Shown: one piece after another, positions 8,735 through 17,187 of the stretch
Layout of the letters: each line of letters opens with the position of its first letter
Position numbering within the stretch: position 1 is the stretch's first letter
The notes under the pieces: generated by a model
The model's input: the letters and a program-made list of their open reading frames with translations, nothing else
Told to the model about the DNA's origin: nothing
The model's database searches: none
From: RYN-230 sp963829725
Lineage (GTDB): Bacteria > Actinomycetota > Actinomycetes > Streptosporangiales > Streptosporangiaceae
Assembly (NCBI GenBank): GCA_963829725.1
Contig: CAWHJW010000010.1
Span: 434,001 to 498,000 of the forward strand
Reading direction: 5' to 3'
DNA length: 64,000 bases
Translations under genes and position numbers: made by a program

Positions 8735-9537
8735 GGAAGATCCAGGGAGATCGCGAAGGTGAAGCGATCGCCACGGTAGTAGATCCGGGCCACGTCCACC
8801 GGGCCAGATGCCACGGCATAAGTCACATTTTCCGATACCAGTACCGGGCTGAACGCCTCCATCTCCAGCAGCGCGGCCAGGTCAGCGGGAGCGCTCCGGG
8901 CGGAGACCAGGTTGTCGATCCGGCTCAGCGGCAGCCCCAGCTCATCCCGGAGCAGCGCGGTGACCGGGGCCCGGGCCAGCGCGGCGTCGCTGATCCGCTC
9001 GGCGTGCTCGGGGCGCAGGTAGTTCTCCGCGTAGCTGACCGGGACACCCGCGTCCAGCCGGAGCCGCCGGATCAGCACCACCTCCCCGGCGGGCCGTGCG
9101 TCCCCCGGCACCGCCAGCCGGTCGGCGGGCGGGCTGGCCGCCGGCACCCGGGTGCGGCCGAGCACCCGGACCTCGTCGCTGGCCTGCTGGGCCGCCACCG
9201 CGTCGGCGGAGCCGATGACCCGCAGCGTCCTGGTGCGCACGGCGTCGGTGTTGACGAACGTGCCGCGGCGCCGTTGCCGGGTGATCAGCCCGTCGGCAGC
9301 CAGCGAGGCCAGGGCCTGGCGCACGGTGGCCAGGCTGACCCCGAAGTGCCGGGCCAGCTCGATCTCGGTGGGCAGCCGGGTTCCGCCGCCATCGTCCGGG
9401 CTGAGGATGGCGGCCCGCAGGCTCTGCGCCAGCTGGTACCACAGCGGCAGGGCGCCGCTGAACCGGGGTGGTGACGCCGGCAGCCGCACGCCTGTCCCCG
9501 GGCCGGCGGCGGCCGGGGTCCCGGTCCCGGGGGTCAC
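8731..9537 (-). CDS. GntR-family regulator (UTRA type) of the homogentisate operon
   Basis: This 268-residue regulator starts at GTG 9537, which overlaps the hmgA stop as GTGA; longer upstream readings would run into hmgA. The winged helix includes LWYQLAQSLRAAIL, RLPTEIELARHFGVSLATVR and ALASLAADGLITRQRRRGTF. A UTRA ligand-binding domain follows, with LIRRLRLDAGVPVSYAENYL. It sits between hmgA and fahA, so it probably senses a tyrosine-pathway intermediate and controls its own operon. The palindrome at 10887 upstream of hmgA is a plausible binding site. Confidence 0.9.
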   Translation of the reverse strand: MTPGTGTPAAAGPGTGVRLPASPPRFSGALPLWYQLAQSLRAAILSPDDGGGTRLPTEIELARHFGVSLATVRQALASLAADGLITRQRRRGTFVNTDAVRTRTLRVIGSADAVAAQQASDEVRVLGRTRVPAASPPADRLAVPGDARPAGEVVLIRRLRLDAGVPVSYAENYLRPEHAERISDAALARAPVTALLRDELGLPLSRIDNLVSARSAPADLAALLEMEAFSPVLVSENVTYAVASGPVDVARIYYRGDRFTFAISLDLP

Positions 9538-10856
9538 CGGGCCAGGCCGGGCTCGCGGAAAGCGCGGGCCAGCCCGGCCCACACGGCGTCGTAGCCGGCC
9601 TGGCGGTGCGGCGCCTCCATCGCCTGCCGGGTCGGGATGATCATCCAGCGGCTCTCGAACATGAAGGCCAGGGTGCCAGCCAGCTTCTCCGGGGCCAGGT
9701 CCGCCGCGCTGGCCCGGGCGAACGTCTCGGCATCCGGCCCGTGCGAGGTGAACGTGTTGTGCAGGCTCGCCCCGCCGGGCAGGAAGCCCTCGGCCTTGGC
9801 GTCGTAGGCACCATGAACGAGGCCCATGAACTCGGACATGATGTTGCGGTGGAACCAGGGCGGCCGGAACGTGTCCTCGCCGACCAGCCAGCGCGGCGGG
9901 AAGATGACGAAGTCGGCGTTGGCCAGCCCCGGTGTCTCGCTGGGTGACGTGAGCACGGTGTAGATGGACGGGTCCGGGTGGTCGAAGCTGACCGTGCCGA
10001 GGACCATGAAGCTGGCGGTGTCGTACTTGACCGGCACGTAGTTGCCATGCCAGGCGACCACGTCGAGCGGGGAGTGGTCATAGTCCGCGGCCCACAGGCC
10101 GCCGCCGAACTTCTGCACCACCTGGGCGCCGGCGCGTTCTTCCCAGGCGGCCACGGGCGCCAGGAAGTCGCGCTCGCTGGCCAGGCCGTTGGCCCCGATC
10201 GGGCCGCGCTCGGGAAGGGTGAACGGCGCGCCGTAGTTCTCGCACAGGTATCCGCGGGCCGGACCGCCCGGCAGCTCGACCCGGAACCTGATGCCGCGTG
10301 GCAGCACGGCGATCTCGCCCGGCGCGACCCGGAGCCGGCCCAGCTCGGTATGCAGCAGCAGGGTGCCGAGCTGCGGCACGACCAGCAGCTCGCCGTCGGA
10401 GTCCACGAAGTACCGGTCGGTCATCGAGGTGGTGGCGGCGTACAGGTGGACGGCGATCCCGCTGCGGGTGCGCACGTCCCCGTTGCCGCCGATGGTGTGC
10501 AGGCCGCCGACGAAATCCACCTCCCCCGCGGGCAGCGGCAGCGGGTCCCAGCGCAGCCGGTTCGGGTCCGGCTCGACCTCCTCGAACGGTGCGGAGCGGA
10601 GCGCCCCGTTGCCGATGCGGGCGAACGGCGGGTGCGCCGCGGACGGCATGATCCGGTAGACCCAGGTGCGCCGGTTGGCCGCCCGGGGCTGGGTGAACGC
10701 GGTCCCGCTCAGTTGCTCGGCGTACAGCCCGAGCGGGGCCTGCTGCGGTGAGTTGCGGCCCGCGGGCAGCGCCCCCGGCACCGCCTCGCTGACGAACTCG
10801 TTCCCGAAACCGGGCTGGTAGCGCTCATCACCCGCATCCGCGGTGGCACCGGCCAT
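9534..10856 (-). CDS. hmgA: Homogentisate 1,2-dioxygenase
   Basis: This 440-residue non-heme iron dioxygenase opens the homogentisate ring to maleylacetoacetate. The start is ATG 10856 with GGGAGG six bases upstream; the mature family N terminus YQPGFGNEFVSEA begins shortly after. NSPQQAPLGLYAEQLSGTAFT is a family hallmark. The iron-site region contains FHRNIMSEFMGLVHG and LHNTFTSHGPD. It leads the operon with gntR and fahA. Maleylacetoacetate isomerase and 4-hydroxyphenylpyruvate dioxygenase are not in the window. Confidence 0.95.
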   Translation of the reverse strand: MAGATADAGDERYQPGFGNEFVSEAVPGALPAGRNSPQQAPLGLYAEQLSGTAFTQPRAANRRTWVYRIMPSAAHPPFARIGNGALRSAPFEEVEPDPNRLRWDPLPLPAGEVDFVGGLHTIGGNGDVRTRSGIAVHLYAATTSMTDRYFVDSDGELLVVPQLGTLLLHTELGRLRVAPGEIAVLPRGIRFRVELPGGPARGYLCENYGAPFTLPERGPIGANGLASERDFLAPVAAWEERAGAQVVQKFGGGLWAADYDHSPLDVVAWHGNYVPVKYDTASFMVLGTVSFDHPDPSIYTVLTSPSETPGLANADFVIFPPRWLVGEDTFRPPWFHRNIMSEFMGLVHGAYDAKAEGFLPGGASLHNTFTSHGPDAETFARASAADLAPEKLAGTLAFMFESRWMIIPTRQAMEAPHRQAGYDAVWAGLARAFREPGLAR

Positions 10857-10886
10857 GGTCCCTCCCGTTATACGGCGATTCCTCTG

Positions 10887-10904
10887 CTCAATCAGATCAT
10901 TGAG
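10887..10904. promoter_or_regulatory. Palindromic operator candidate upstream of hmgA
   Basis: CTCAATCAGATCATTGAG has perfect 6-base arms (CTCAAT/ATTGAG) around a 6-base spacer and ends 30 bases before the hmgA start. It is the only clear dyad in the short hmgA leader and is relatively A/T-rich. The operon's own GntR regulator is the likely partner. A TATAAC at 10867-10872 could be a -10 element, but a matching -35 is not obvious. Confidence 0.5.
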
Positions 10905-10915
10905 GGGAAGGCCGG

Positions 10916-13192
10916 TCAACCGGGCGCCTGCGAGCGCGCCGGGAACCGCGGCAGCAGGCTCCGTCCCTCCCGGACCATCTTCGCCACCTCCTCGGCGCCC
11001 ACCGGCTCGGACAGCAGGTAGCCCTGGCCGTATGGGCACCCCATGGACACCAGCAGCTCCCGCTGTTCCTCGCTCTCGATCCCCTCGGCCACGACGGTCA
11101 GGCCGAGCGTCTTGGCGACGCGAATGATCACCTCGACCAGGGCGAGCCGCTGCGGGGAGACCGCGATGCCGTCCACGAAGGACTTGTCGATCTTGAGGAC
11201 CCCGATCGGCAGTTCCCGCAGGTAGCTCAGGGACGAGTAGCCGGTGCCGAAGTCGTCGATGGCCAGCCGCACTCCCATGCGCCGCAGCTCGGCGAGGTCG
11301 GCGCGGATCCGCTGATCCGGCTGCAGCAGCACGCTCTCGGTCAGTTCCAGCAGCAGGGCCGACGGGACGAGGCCGGACGCGGCGAGGGCCTGGCGGACCC
11401 CCCGCACGAACCCGGGGTCGCGCAGCTGGCGGGCTGACACGTTGACGCTGATGTACAGGCTGGGCAGGTCATGCTGCCAGCGGACCGCATCGGCCAGGGC
11501 CTGGCGCAGCACCCAGGAGCCGAGTGGCACGATGTGCCCGGTATCTTCGGCGAGTGAGATGAACTGGTCGGGATTGAGCATCCCCCAGTCCGGGTGCGGC
11601 CAGCGGACCAGCGCCTCGAAGCCGACCAGACCGCCCTCCGCCAGCTCGACGATCGGCTGGTAGACGAGGGTGAACGCCGACTCCGCCACGGCCACGTCCA
11701 GCGCCGCCTGCAGTTCCCGGCGGCGCTTCATACCCGCGCTGAGCACCGGCTGGTAGCGGCGCCACTGCCGCTTGCCTGCGGCCTTCGCCGCATACAGTGC
11801 CAGGTCCGCGTGCCGGACCAGCTCGCCGGGGCTGGCGCTGTCCTGGGACGTGGCCACGCCCACCGTCGCGGTGGCGATGGCGGACCCCATCGCCAGCGGG
11901 AAGGGATCGGCGAACGCCTGGACGATCTTCTCCGCGGTGGCGTCCACTGCGCGGCGCCCGGCCATGTCCTCGACCAGCAGGGCGAACTCGTCGCCGCCCA
12001 GCCGGGCCACGACGCCGCGTGGCCCGGCTAGCTGGGCCAGCCGGTGGCCCGCCGCCACCAGCAGCTCGTCGCCCACGGTATGGCCGAGGGTGTCGTTGAT
12101 GACCTTGAAATCGTCCAGGTCGACGAAGAGCACGCCGACGGTGCTGCCCTTGTGCGAGGCCCGGGCCAGCGCCCGGACCACCCGGTCAGAGAAGAGCACC
12201 CGGTTGGGCAGCCCGGTCAGGGAGTCGTGGAAGGCCCGGTAGCTGAGCTCGCGCTCCAGCTGGCGCTGCTGGGTGACGTCCCGCAGGGTGAGCACCAGGC
12301 CGCCGACCGTGGGCTCCTGGCGCAGGTCGCTGCAGCGGACCTCGACCTCGGCATAGGCGCCGCTGCGGGAGGTGATCCGCCAGTCCTCGTCCAGGCCCCG
12401 GCCGCCGCCGTCCCGCATGTCCGCCAGCGCCCGGGCTATCTCGCCGCGCTGCTCCGGCTGCACCAGGTCCCACAGCCGGGCCCCTTCGATCTGGGCGTCG
12501 CCGAACAGGCTGGCCGCCGACGGCGTCGCGTACCGGATCCGGCCGTCGTCGTCGACGATCAGGATGACGTCCGAGGTGTCGTGCACCAGCGTGCGGAAGT
12601 AGGCCTCCCTGTTGCGCTGGATGACCTCCCGGCTGAGCACTACCCGCTCGACCACCAGGGCGGCCTGCCGGGCCAGCACCTCCAGCGGGCCCGCGACACC
12701 AGCCAGGACGGCACGGGGGCCGAAGACGGCGAGGACGCCGATCAGCGGATCACCGGAGGGCCGGTCCCGCAGCGCCAGCGGGCAGGCCAGGATGGTGTCG
12801 CCACCTCCGGCCTCCGGGCCGGCGGCCAGCAGCCGCGGCGACGTCCCGACGTCCGGCATCGGCCAGCGCCCAGCCAGCGCCGGGGGCAGGTCCATCCGCA
12901 CCGGCGGGTCTCCGGGCGGGGCGCCGACGACCCGCAGCCTGCCGTCGTCGGGCACGGCAAGCAGCGCGGGCCGACCCTGGACCGGGCCGGCCAGCGCGGT
13001 AACGCCGGCCCGGATCGCACTGGCCACCTCCTCCACGGTGGACGCCGCGGCCAGGGCCGCGCCGGTCACCCGCAGCACCTCGGCCCGGGCCAGCGCCCGG
13101 CGGAGCGCCGCGGCCACCTCCGCGAGCCTGGCCCAGGACGAGCACATACAGCAGCGCCGAGCAGACCGCGATGACACCGGGGTCCCGGACAT
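10916..13192 (-). CDS. GGDEF-EAL (c-di-GMP) signalling protein, cytoplasmic part
   Basis: The frame encodes a GAF-like region (about residues 30-180), a PAS domain (YFRTLVHDTSDVILIVDDDG), a GGDEF domain with intact RLGGDEFALL, and an EAL domain with intact GFEALVRW and AIDDFGTGYSSLSYL. Both cyclase and phosphodiesterase signatures are therefore present. Its first dozen residues look unlike protein. The natural N terminus is the membrane part in the overlapping frame at 12750-14042, which joins at 13132-13134 if one base of a CCC (GGG on the coding strand) is removed. Together they would form one gene of 10916-14042. Confidence 0.85.
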   Translation of the reverse strand: MSGTPVSSRSARRCCMCSSWARLAEVAAALRRALARAEVLRVTGAALAAASTVEEVASAIRAGVTALAGPVQGRPALLAVPDDGRLRVVGAPPGDPPVRMDLPPALAGRWPMPDVGTSPRLLAAGPEAGGGDTILACPLALRDRPSGDPLIGVLAVFGPRAVLAGVAGPLEVLARQAALVVERVVLSREVIQRNREAYFRTLVHDTSDVILIVDDDGRIRYATPSAASLFGDAQIEGARLWDLVQPEQRGEIARALADMRDGGGRGLDEDWRITSRSGAYAEVEVRCSDLRQEPTVGGLVLTLRDVTQQRQLERELSYRAFHDSLTGLPNRVLFSDRVVRALARASHKGSTVGVLFVDLDDFKVINDTLGHTVGDELLVAAGHRLAQLAGPRGVVARLGGDEFALLVEDMAGRRAVDATAEKIVQAFADPFPLAMGSAIATATVGVATSQDSASPGELVRHADLALYAAKAAGKRQWRRYQPVLSAGMKRRRELQAALDVAVAESAFTLVYQPIVELAEGGLVGFEALVRWPHPDWGMLNPDQFISLAEDTGHIVPLGSWVLRQALADAVRWQHDLPSLYISVNVSARQLRDPGFVRGVRQALAASGLVPSALLLELTESVLLQPDQRIRADLAELRRMGVRLAIDDFGTGYSSLSYLRELPIGVLKIDKSFVDGIAVSPQRLALVEVIIRVAKTLGLTVVAEGIESEEQRELLVSMGCPYGQGYLLSEPVGAEEVAKMVREGRSLLPRFPARSQAPG

Positions 13193-14042
13193 TGTGGCCC
13201 AGTGCCTGGGCCAGCAGGACGCTCGGCGCGACCAGGGAGGCGAGCAGCAGCAAGGCCAGCCGGAACGGGGTGCTGCGGGCCGCCGGGCCGGCGGCCGGCT
13301 CGGTCAGCGTGGTCATGCTCGGGTGCAGCGCGGCGGCACCCCAGGCCAGGTAGAACACGGCCAGGCCGAGGTCGGTGAGGGTCCCCGCGTTGAAACTGCT
13401 GTACAGCTGCAGGATGCTGATCAGGATGTCCGAGGCCAGCAGGGCGACCGTGCCCACCGTGAGCAGCTGGACTGACCGGGTCCGCCATCTTCCGGGGGTC
13501 AGCAGCTGGGCCAGCAGGGCCAGTACGGCGGCGTCGCCGATCGGGTAAGCGATAGCGACCGCCTTGGCCACCCAGGACAGGTCAGGATTGTGCACGTACG
13601 GCAGGATCAGGTAGATCCAGGCCAGCAGGGTTAGTCCAATCAGCAGGGTCAGCGCGTCCAGCAGGCCGCGCCGGTGCCGCCCGGCGGACCGGGACCGGAT
13701 GAAGATCAGTAGCCCGGCCACGTACAAGGGGTAGGTGGCCAGGTAGAAGATGTCGAGGACCGACGGGAACGGCACGGTTTCGTGCCAGGTCTCCGTTCTG
13801 AGCAGGAAACCGAACTGGCCCACGGCGAAGCTCAGGTTGGCCGCCGCCAGCAGCAGCCAGGGCAGGGGGCGGGCCTGCCGGTGGACTAGGACGCCAGCCA
13901 CCATGGCCACCACGCTGGTCAGCGTGAAAAGCCCCCAGGCGAGCACCCGGCCCCCGGGAGCCAGGAAATACGCGACGGCAAGCAGCGTCATCCAGGCGAC
14001 GTAGGCCGCCATCCAGCTACGCCGCAACGCCACTGGCCGCAC
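12750..14042 (-). CDS. Membrane sensor N terminus of the GGDEF-EAL protein, in a different frame
   Basis: From GTG 14042 (G-rich stretch just upstream; an ATG at 14012 is an alternative) the frame encodes about eight transmembrane helices in residues 10-300, ending CSALLYVLVL. Beyond about 13130 this frame turns into Gly/Arg/Ala-rich nonsense, while the other frame continues with ARLAEVAAALRRALARAEVL. The membrane domain resembles MASE-like input modules fused to GGDEF-EAL proteins. I read it as the first third of one gene split by a single-base frameshift. Confidence 0.7.
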   Translation of the reverse strand: MRPVALRRSWMAAYVAWMTLLAVAYFLAPGGRVLAWGLFTLTSVVAMVAGVLVHRQARPLPWLLLAAANLSFAVGQFGFLLRTETWHETVPFPSVLDIFYLATYPLYVAGLLIFIRSRSAGRHRRGLLDALTLLIGLTLLAWIYLILPYVHNPDLSWVAKAVAIAYPIGDAAVLALLAQLLTPGRWRTRSVQLLTVGTVALLASDILISILQLYSSFNAGTLTDLGLAVFYLAWGAAALHPSMTTLTEPAAGPAARSTPFRLALLLLASLVAPSVLLAQALGHNVRDPGVIAVCSALLYVLVLGQARGGGRGAPPGAGPGRGAAGDRRGPGRGVHRGGGGQCDPGRRYRAGRPGPGSARAACRARRRQAAGRRRPARRPAGADGPAPGAGWALADAGRRDVAAAAGRRPGGRRWRHHPGLPAGAAGPALR

Positions 14043-14287
14043 CCCCCGGTGTGGCCCGGCTTGCCCGGGCCAGCCCCTCCCCCGTCCCGGGCCGCCCCTG
14101 GCCCCGGGACCTTCCTGGCGTCGCTCCCTCCGGCGGGCCCGGCTGCCCTGTTCCCGCAGCCAGAATCACCACATCTGTCCCAGCCGGCTCATGACCAGCT
14201 CGTGACACCACTCTAGACAGAACTTCGCGTCGCGTGTTAGCGCTCGGCCGGTCCGGCACACCGGCGGCTCCCGGCCGCCGGGAACGG

Positions 14288-16702
14288 CTACTGGCCGGGC
14301 TCGCCGAGCAGGCCGGCGCGGCGCAGGGCATCGTGCATCGCCCCGTCCGGGGCGGGCTGCCCGCGCCCGGACCTGGCCGCCGCTCGGCCGGCGCGGCGCG
14401 CCGCGCCGGCCGAGCGCCCTTCGCCCCCCGGCCGTGCCTTGTCATCCCCCTGCCGCGCCTCCCGGCCCGGCTCACGCGGCGGCTGGCGGCCGGGCTCCGC
14501 GGCGTCCTCGTCGAGCCGCATGCTCAGCGAGATCCGCTTGCGGGGCAGGTCGACCCCGAGCACCCGGACCCGGACGACATCGCCGGACTTCGCCACCTGC
14601 CGCGGGTCGCTGACGAACTGCCGCGACATCGCGGACACGTGCACCAGCCCGTCGGTGTGCACCCCGATGTCCACGAAGGCGCCGAACGCGGCCACGTTGG
14701 TGACGGTGCCCTCTAGCACCATGCCGGGGACCAGGTCCTCCAGGGTCTCCACGCCCTCAGCGAACGTCGCGGTGGTGAAGGCCGGCCGCGGGTCACGGCC
14801 CGGCTTCTCCAGTTCGCGCAGGATGTCGGTGACGGTGGGCAGGCCAAACCGGTCAGCGGTGAAGTCCTGCGGCCGCAGCGTGCGCAGCAGGGCGGTGTTG
14901 CCGATCAGCCCGGGCATGCCGGTGCCCGCCCGCTGCAGGATGCGGCGCACCACCGGATAGGCCTCCGGGTGCACGCTCGAGGCATCGAGCGGGTCATCCC
15001 CGCCGCGGATGCGCAGGAAGCCGGCGCACTGCTCGAACGCCTTCGGGCCCAGCCGGGGCACATCATGCAGCGCCTGGCGGCTGCGGAACGGGCCGCCTTC
15101 ATCGCGGCGGCCCACCACGGCGGCCGCCAGCGCCTCGCTGATCCCGGACACCCGGGCCAGCAGTGGCACGGAGGCGGTGTTGACGTCCACGCCGACCGCG
15201 TTCACGCAGTCCTCGACGACCGCGTCCAGCGAGCGGTACAGCTTCAGCTCGGAGACGTCGTGCTGGTACTGGCCCACCCCGATGGACTTCGGGTCGATCT
15301 TAACCAGTTCGGCCAGCGGGTCCTGGAGGCGGCGGCCGATCGAGACGGCACCGCGCAGCGACACGTCCATATCCGGCAGTTCCCGGGAGGCGTAGGCGGA
15401 GGCCGAGTACACCGAGGCGCCGGCCTCGGACACGACCACCCTGGTCAGCCCCAGTTCCGGGTGTTCGGAGATCAGGTCCGCCGCCAGCCGGTCGGTCTCC
15501 CGGGACGCCGTGCCGTTGCCGATCGCGATCAGCTCCACCCCGTGCTGGGCCGCCAGCCGGGCCAGCACCCCGAGGGATTCCGCCCAGCGGCGTCTCGGCT
15601 CGTGCGGGTAGATCGTCTCGGTGGCCACCGGCTTGCCGGTGGCGTCCAGCACCGCCACCTTCACCCCGGTGCGGAATCCCGGGTCCAGGCCCATGGTCGG
15701 CCGGGCCCCGGCGGGCGCGGCGAGCAGCAGGTCGCGCAGGTTGGCGGCGAACACGGCCACCGCCGCGTCCTCGGCCCGCTGCCACAGGCGGGTCCGCAGG
15801 TCCACGCTCAGGTGCACCGAGATGCGGGTCCGCCAGGCCCACCGGACCGTGTCCGCCAGCCAGCGGTCCCCCGGGCGTCCCTCATCGGCCACGCCGAACC
15901 GCCGGGCGATCGCCGCCTCGTACTCGCCCGGCCCCTCACCCTCACCGTCACCCGGGTCCATGGTGAGCTCGAGGATCCCCTCTTTCTCGCCGCGCATCAC
16001 GGCCAGGATCCGGTGTGAGGGGAGCGCGGTGAACGGCTCGCTGAACTCGAAGTAGTCGGCAAACTTCGCGCCGGCCTCGCGGCGGCCCTCGCGGACCCTC
16101 GACGCCAGTCCGCCGCGCGCCCACATCTGCTCCCGCAGCTCGCCGATGAGGTCGGCATCCTCGGCGAACCGCTCGACCAGGATGGCGCGCGAACCATCCA
16201 GCGCCGCCGTCACATCCGGGACGCCCCGGTCCGGGTCGACGTACGCCACAGCGGCCGCTCGCGGATCGTAGCCCGGGCTGGCGAGCAGGGCAGCGGCGAG
16301 CGGCTCCAGGCCCGCTTCCCGGGCGATCTGCGCCTTGGTCCGGCGCTTGGGCTTGTAGGGCAGGTAGATGTCCTCCAGCCGCGCCTTGGACTCCGCGGCC
16401 ATGATCCGGGCGGTGAGCTCGGCGTCGAGCTTGCCCTGGGAGCGGATCGACTCCAGGATGGCCGCCCGCCGCTCATCCAGTTCCCGCAGGTAGTGCAGGC
16501 GTTCCTCGAGGGCGCGGAGCTGGGCGTCATCCAGGCCGTCGGTCGCCTCCTTGCGGTAACGGGCGACGAACGGCACGGTCGCGCCGCCGTCGAGAAGGTC
16601 CACGGCCGCGGCCACCTGACCTTCCCGGACGCCGAGTTCGTCGGCGATGCGGCGGGTGGCGGGGGGCACGGCGGGCGCGCCGGAAGGAGAAGTTACGGTC
16701 AC
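14288..16702 (-). CDS. tex: Tex-family RNA-binding/transcription accessory protein
   Basis: This protein of about 804 residues has the Tex layout: an N-terminal HTH/coiled region, a YqgF/RNase H-like fold (MGLDPGFRTGVKVAVLDATG), two HhH repeats (ISEALAAAVVGRRDEGGPF and FLRIRGGDDPLDASSVHPE) and an S1 domain (GMVLEGTVTNVAAFGAFVDI). It binds nucleic acid and is linked to transcription and ribosome functions. I start it at GTG 16702, the first start just before the conserved IADELGV region; an ATG at 16780 would overlap the divergent gene. A basic Arg/Gly/Ala tail follows S1 and contains a 36-bp perfect DNA palindrome. Confidence 0.93.
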   Translation of the reverse strand: MTVTSPSGAPAVPPATRRIADELGVREGQVAAAVDLLDGGATVPFVARYRKEATDGLDDAQLRALEERLHYLRELDERRAAILESIRSQGKLDAELTARIMAAESKARLEDIYLPYKPKRRTKAQIAREAGLEPLAAALLASPGYDPRAAAVAYVDPDRGVPDVTAALDGSRAILVERFAEDADLIGELREQMWARGGLASRVREGRREAGAKFADYFEFSEPFTALPSHRILAVMRGEKEGILELTMDPGDGEGEGPGEYEAAIARRFGVADEGRPGDRWLADTVRWAWRTRISVHLSVDLRTRLWQRAEDAAVAVFAANLRDLLLAAPAGARPTMGLDPGFRTGVKVAVLDATGKPVATETIYPHEPRRRWAESLGVLARLAAQHGVELIAIGNGTASRETDRLAADLISEHPELGLTRVVVSEAGASVYSASAYASRELPDMDVSLRGAVSIGRRLQDPLAELVKIDPKSIGVGQYQHDVSELKLYRSLDAVVEDCVNAVGVDVNTASVPLLARVSGISEALAAAVVGRRDEGGPFRSRQALHDVPRLGPKAFEQCAGFLRIRGGDDPLDASSVHPEAYPVVRRILQRAGTGMPGLIGNTALLRTLRPQDFTADRFGLPTVTDILRELEKPGRDPRPAFTTATFAEGVETLEDLVPGMVLEGTVTNVAAFGAFVDIGVHTDGLVHVSAMSRQFVSDPRQVAKSGDVVRVRVLGVDLPRKRISLSMRLDEDAAEPGRQPPREPGREARQGDDKARPGGEGRSAGAARRAGRAAARSGRGQPAPDGAMHDALRRAGLLGEPGQ
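14381..14416. repeat. 36-bp perfect palindrome inside the tex C-terminal tail
   Basis: Bases 14381-14398 are the exact reverse complement of 14399-14416, with no spacer; the half-site begins CGCTCGGCCGG. It encodes part of the low-complexity basic tail after the S1 domain. It could extrude a cruciform or fold as an mRNA hairpin near the 3' end of the gene. Confidence 0.85.
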
Positions 16703-16773
16703 CAGGGCATTGTGCCGCGTGGCCGGGTACGGCGCATGAGTGGCAGCGGGTTCCGTTACCAAGGGAGATAACG

Positions 16774-17121
16774 ATGGCACGTACGCCGCAGGAAGTCTTC
16801 GCCCATCACGCCCAGGCGCTCGGCGCCGGCGACCTGGACGAGATCGTCGCCGACTACTCCGACGACGCCGTGTTCATCTCGCCCGCCGGGGTGCTGCGGG
16901 GCAACGACGGGATCCGGGCCGCCTTCACCCGGCTGCTGGCCGACGTCCCGGACGCCCGCTGGGACCTGAAGACCCAGCTCTACGAGGGCGACGTGCTGTT
17001 CCTGGAGTGGACCGCGGACGCTGGCGCCACCCGGGTGGACGACGGCATTGACACGTTCGTCTTCTCGGACGGGATGATCCGGGTGCAGACGGTCCGGTAC
17101 ACGCTGCAGCACACCGGGTGA
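16774..17121 (+). CDS. SnoaL-like/NTF2-family small protein
   Basis: This 115-residue protein starts at ATG 16774 with GGGAG nine bases upstream. VFAHHAQALGAGDLDEIVADYSDDAVFI and FTRLLADVPDARWDLK match the cone-shaped SnoaL/NTF2 fold used by isomerases, hydrolases and many ligand-binding proteins. It is transcribed away from tex and precedes the CDF gene by 66 bases. No specific substrate can be assigned. Confidence 0.85.
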   Translation: MARTPQEVFAHHAQALGAGDLDEIVADYSDDAVFISPAGVLRGNDGIRAAFTRLLADVPDARWDLKTQLYEGDVLFLEWTADAGATRVDDGIDTFVFSDGMIRVQTVRYTLQHTG

Positions 17122-17187
17122 CCGTTTAGCCCGGGGCCTCCCGGGCAGCGGAACGCCGATGAATCTTGCCACGCGCTTGGGAAAGCC

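Noticed and set aside
14017..14475. A separate minus-strand gene between tex and the GGDEF-EAL gene
   Set aside because: The frame is Arg/Gly/Pro-rich, overlaps the tex 3' end in another frame and has no ribosome site; the 245-base gap appears non-coding.
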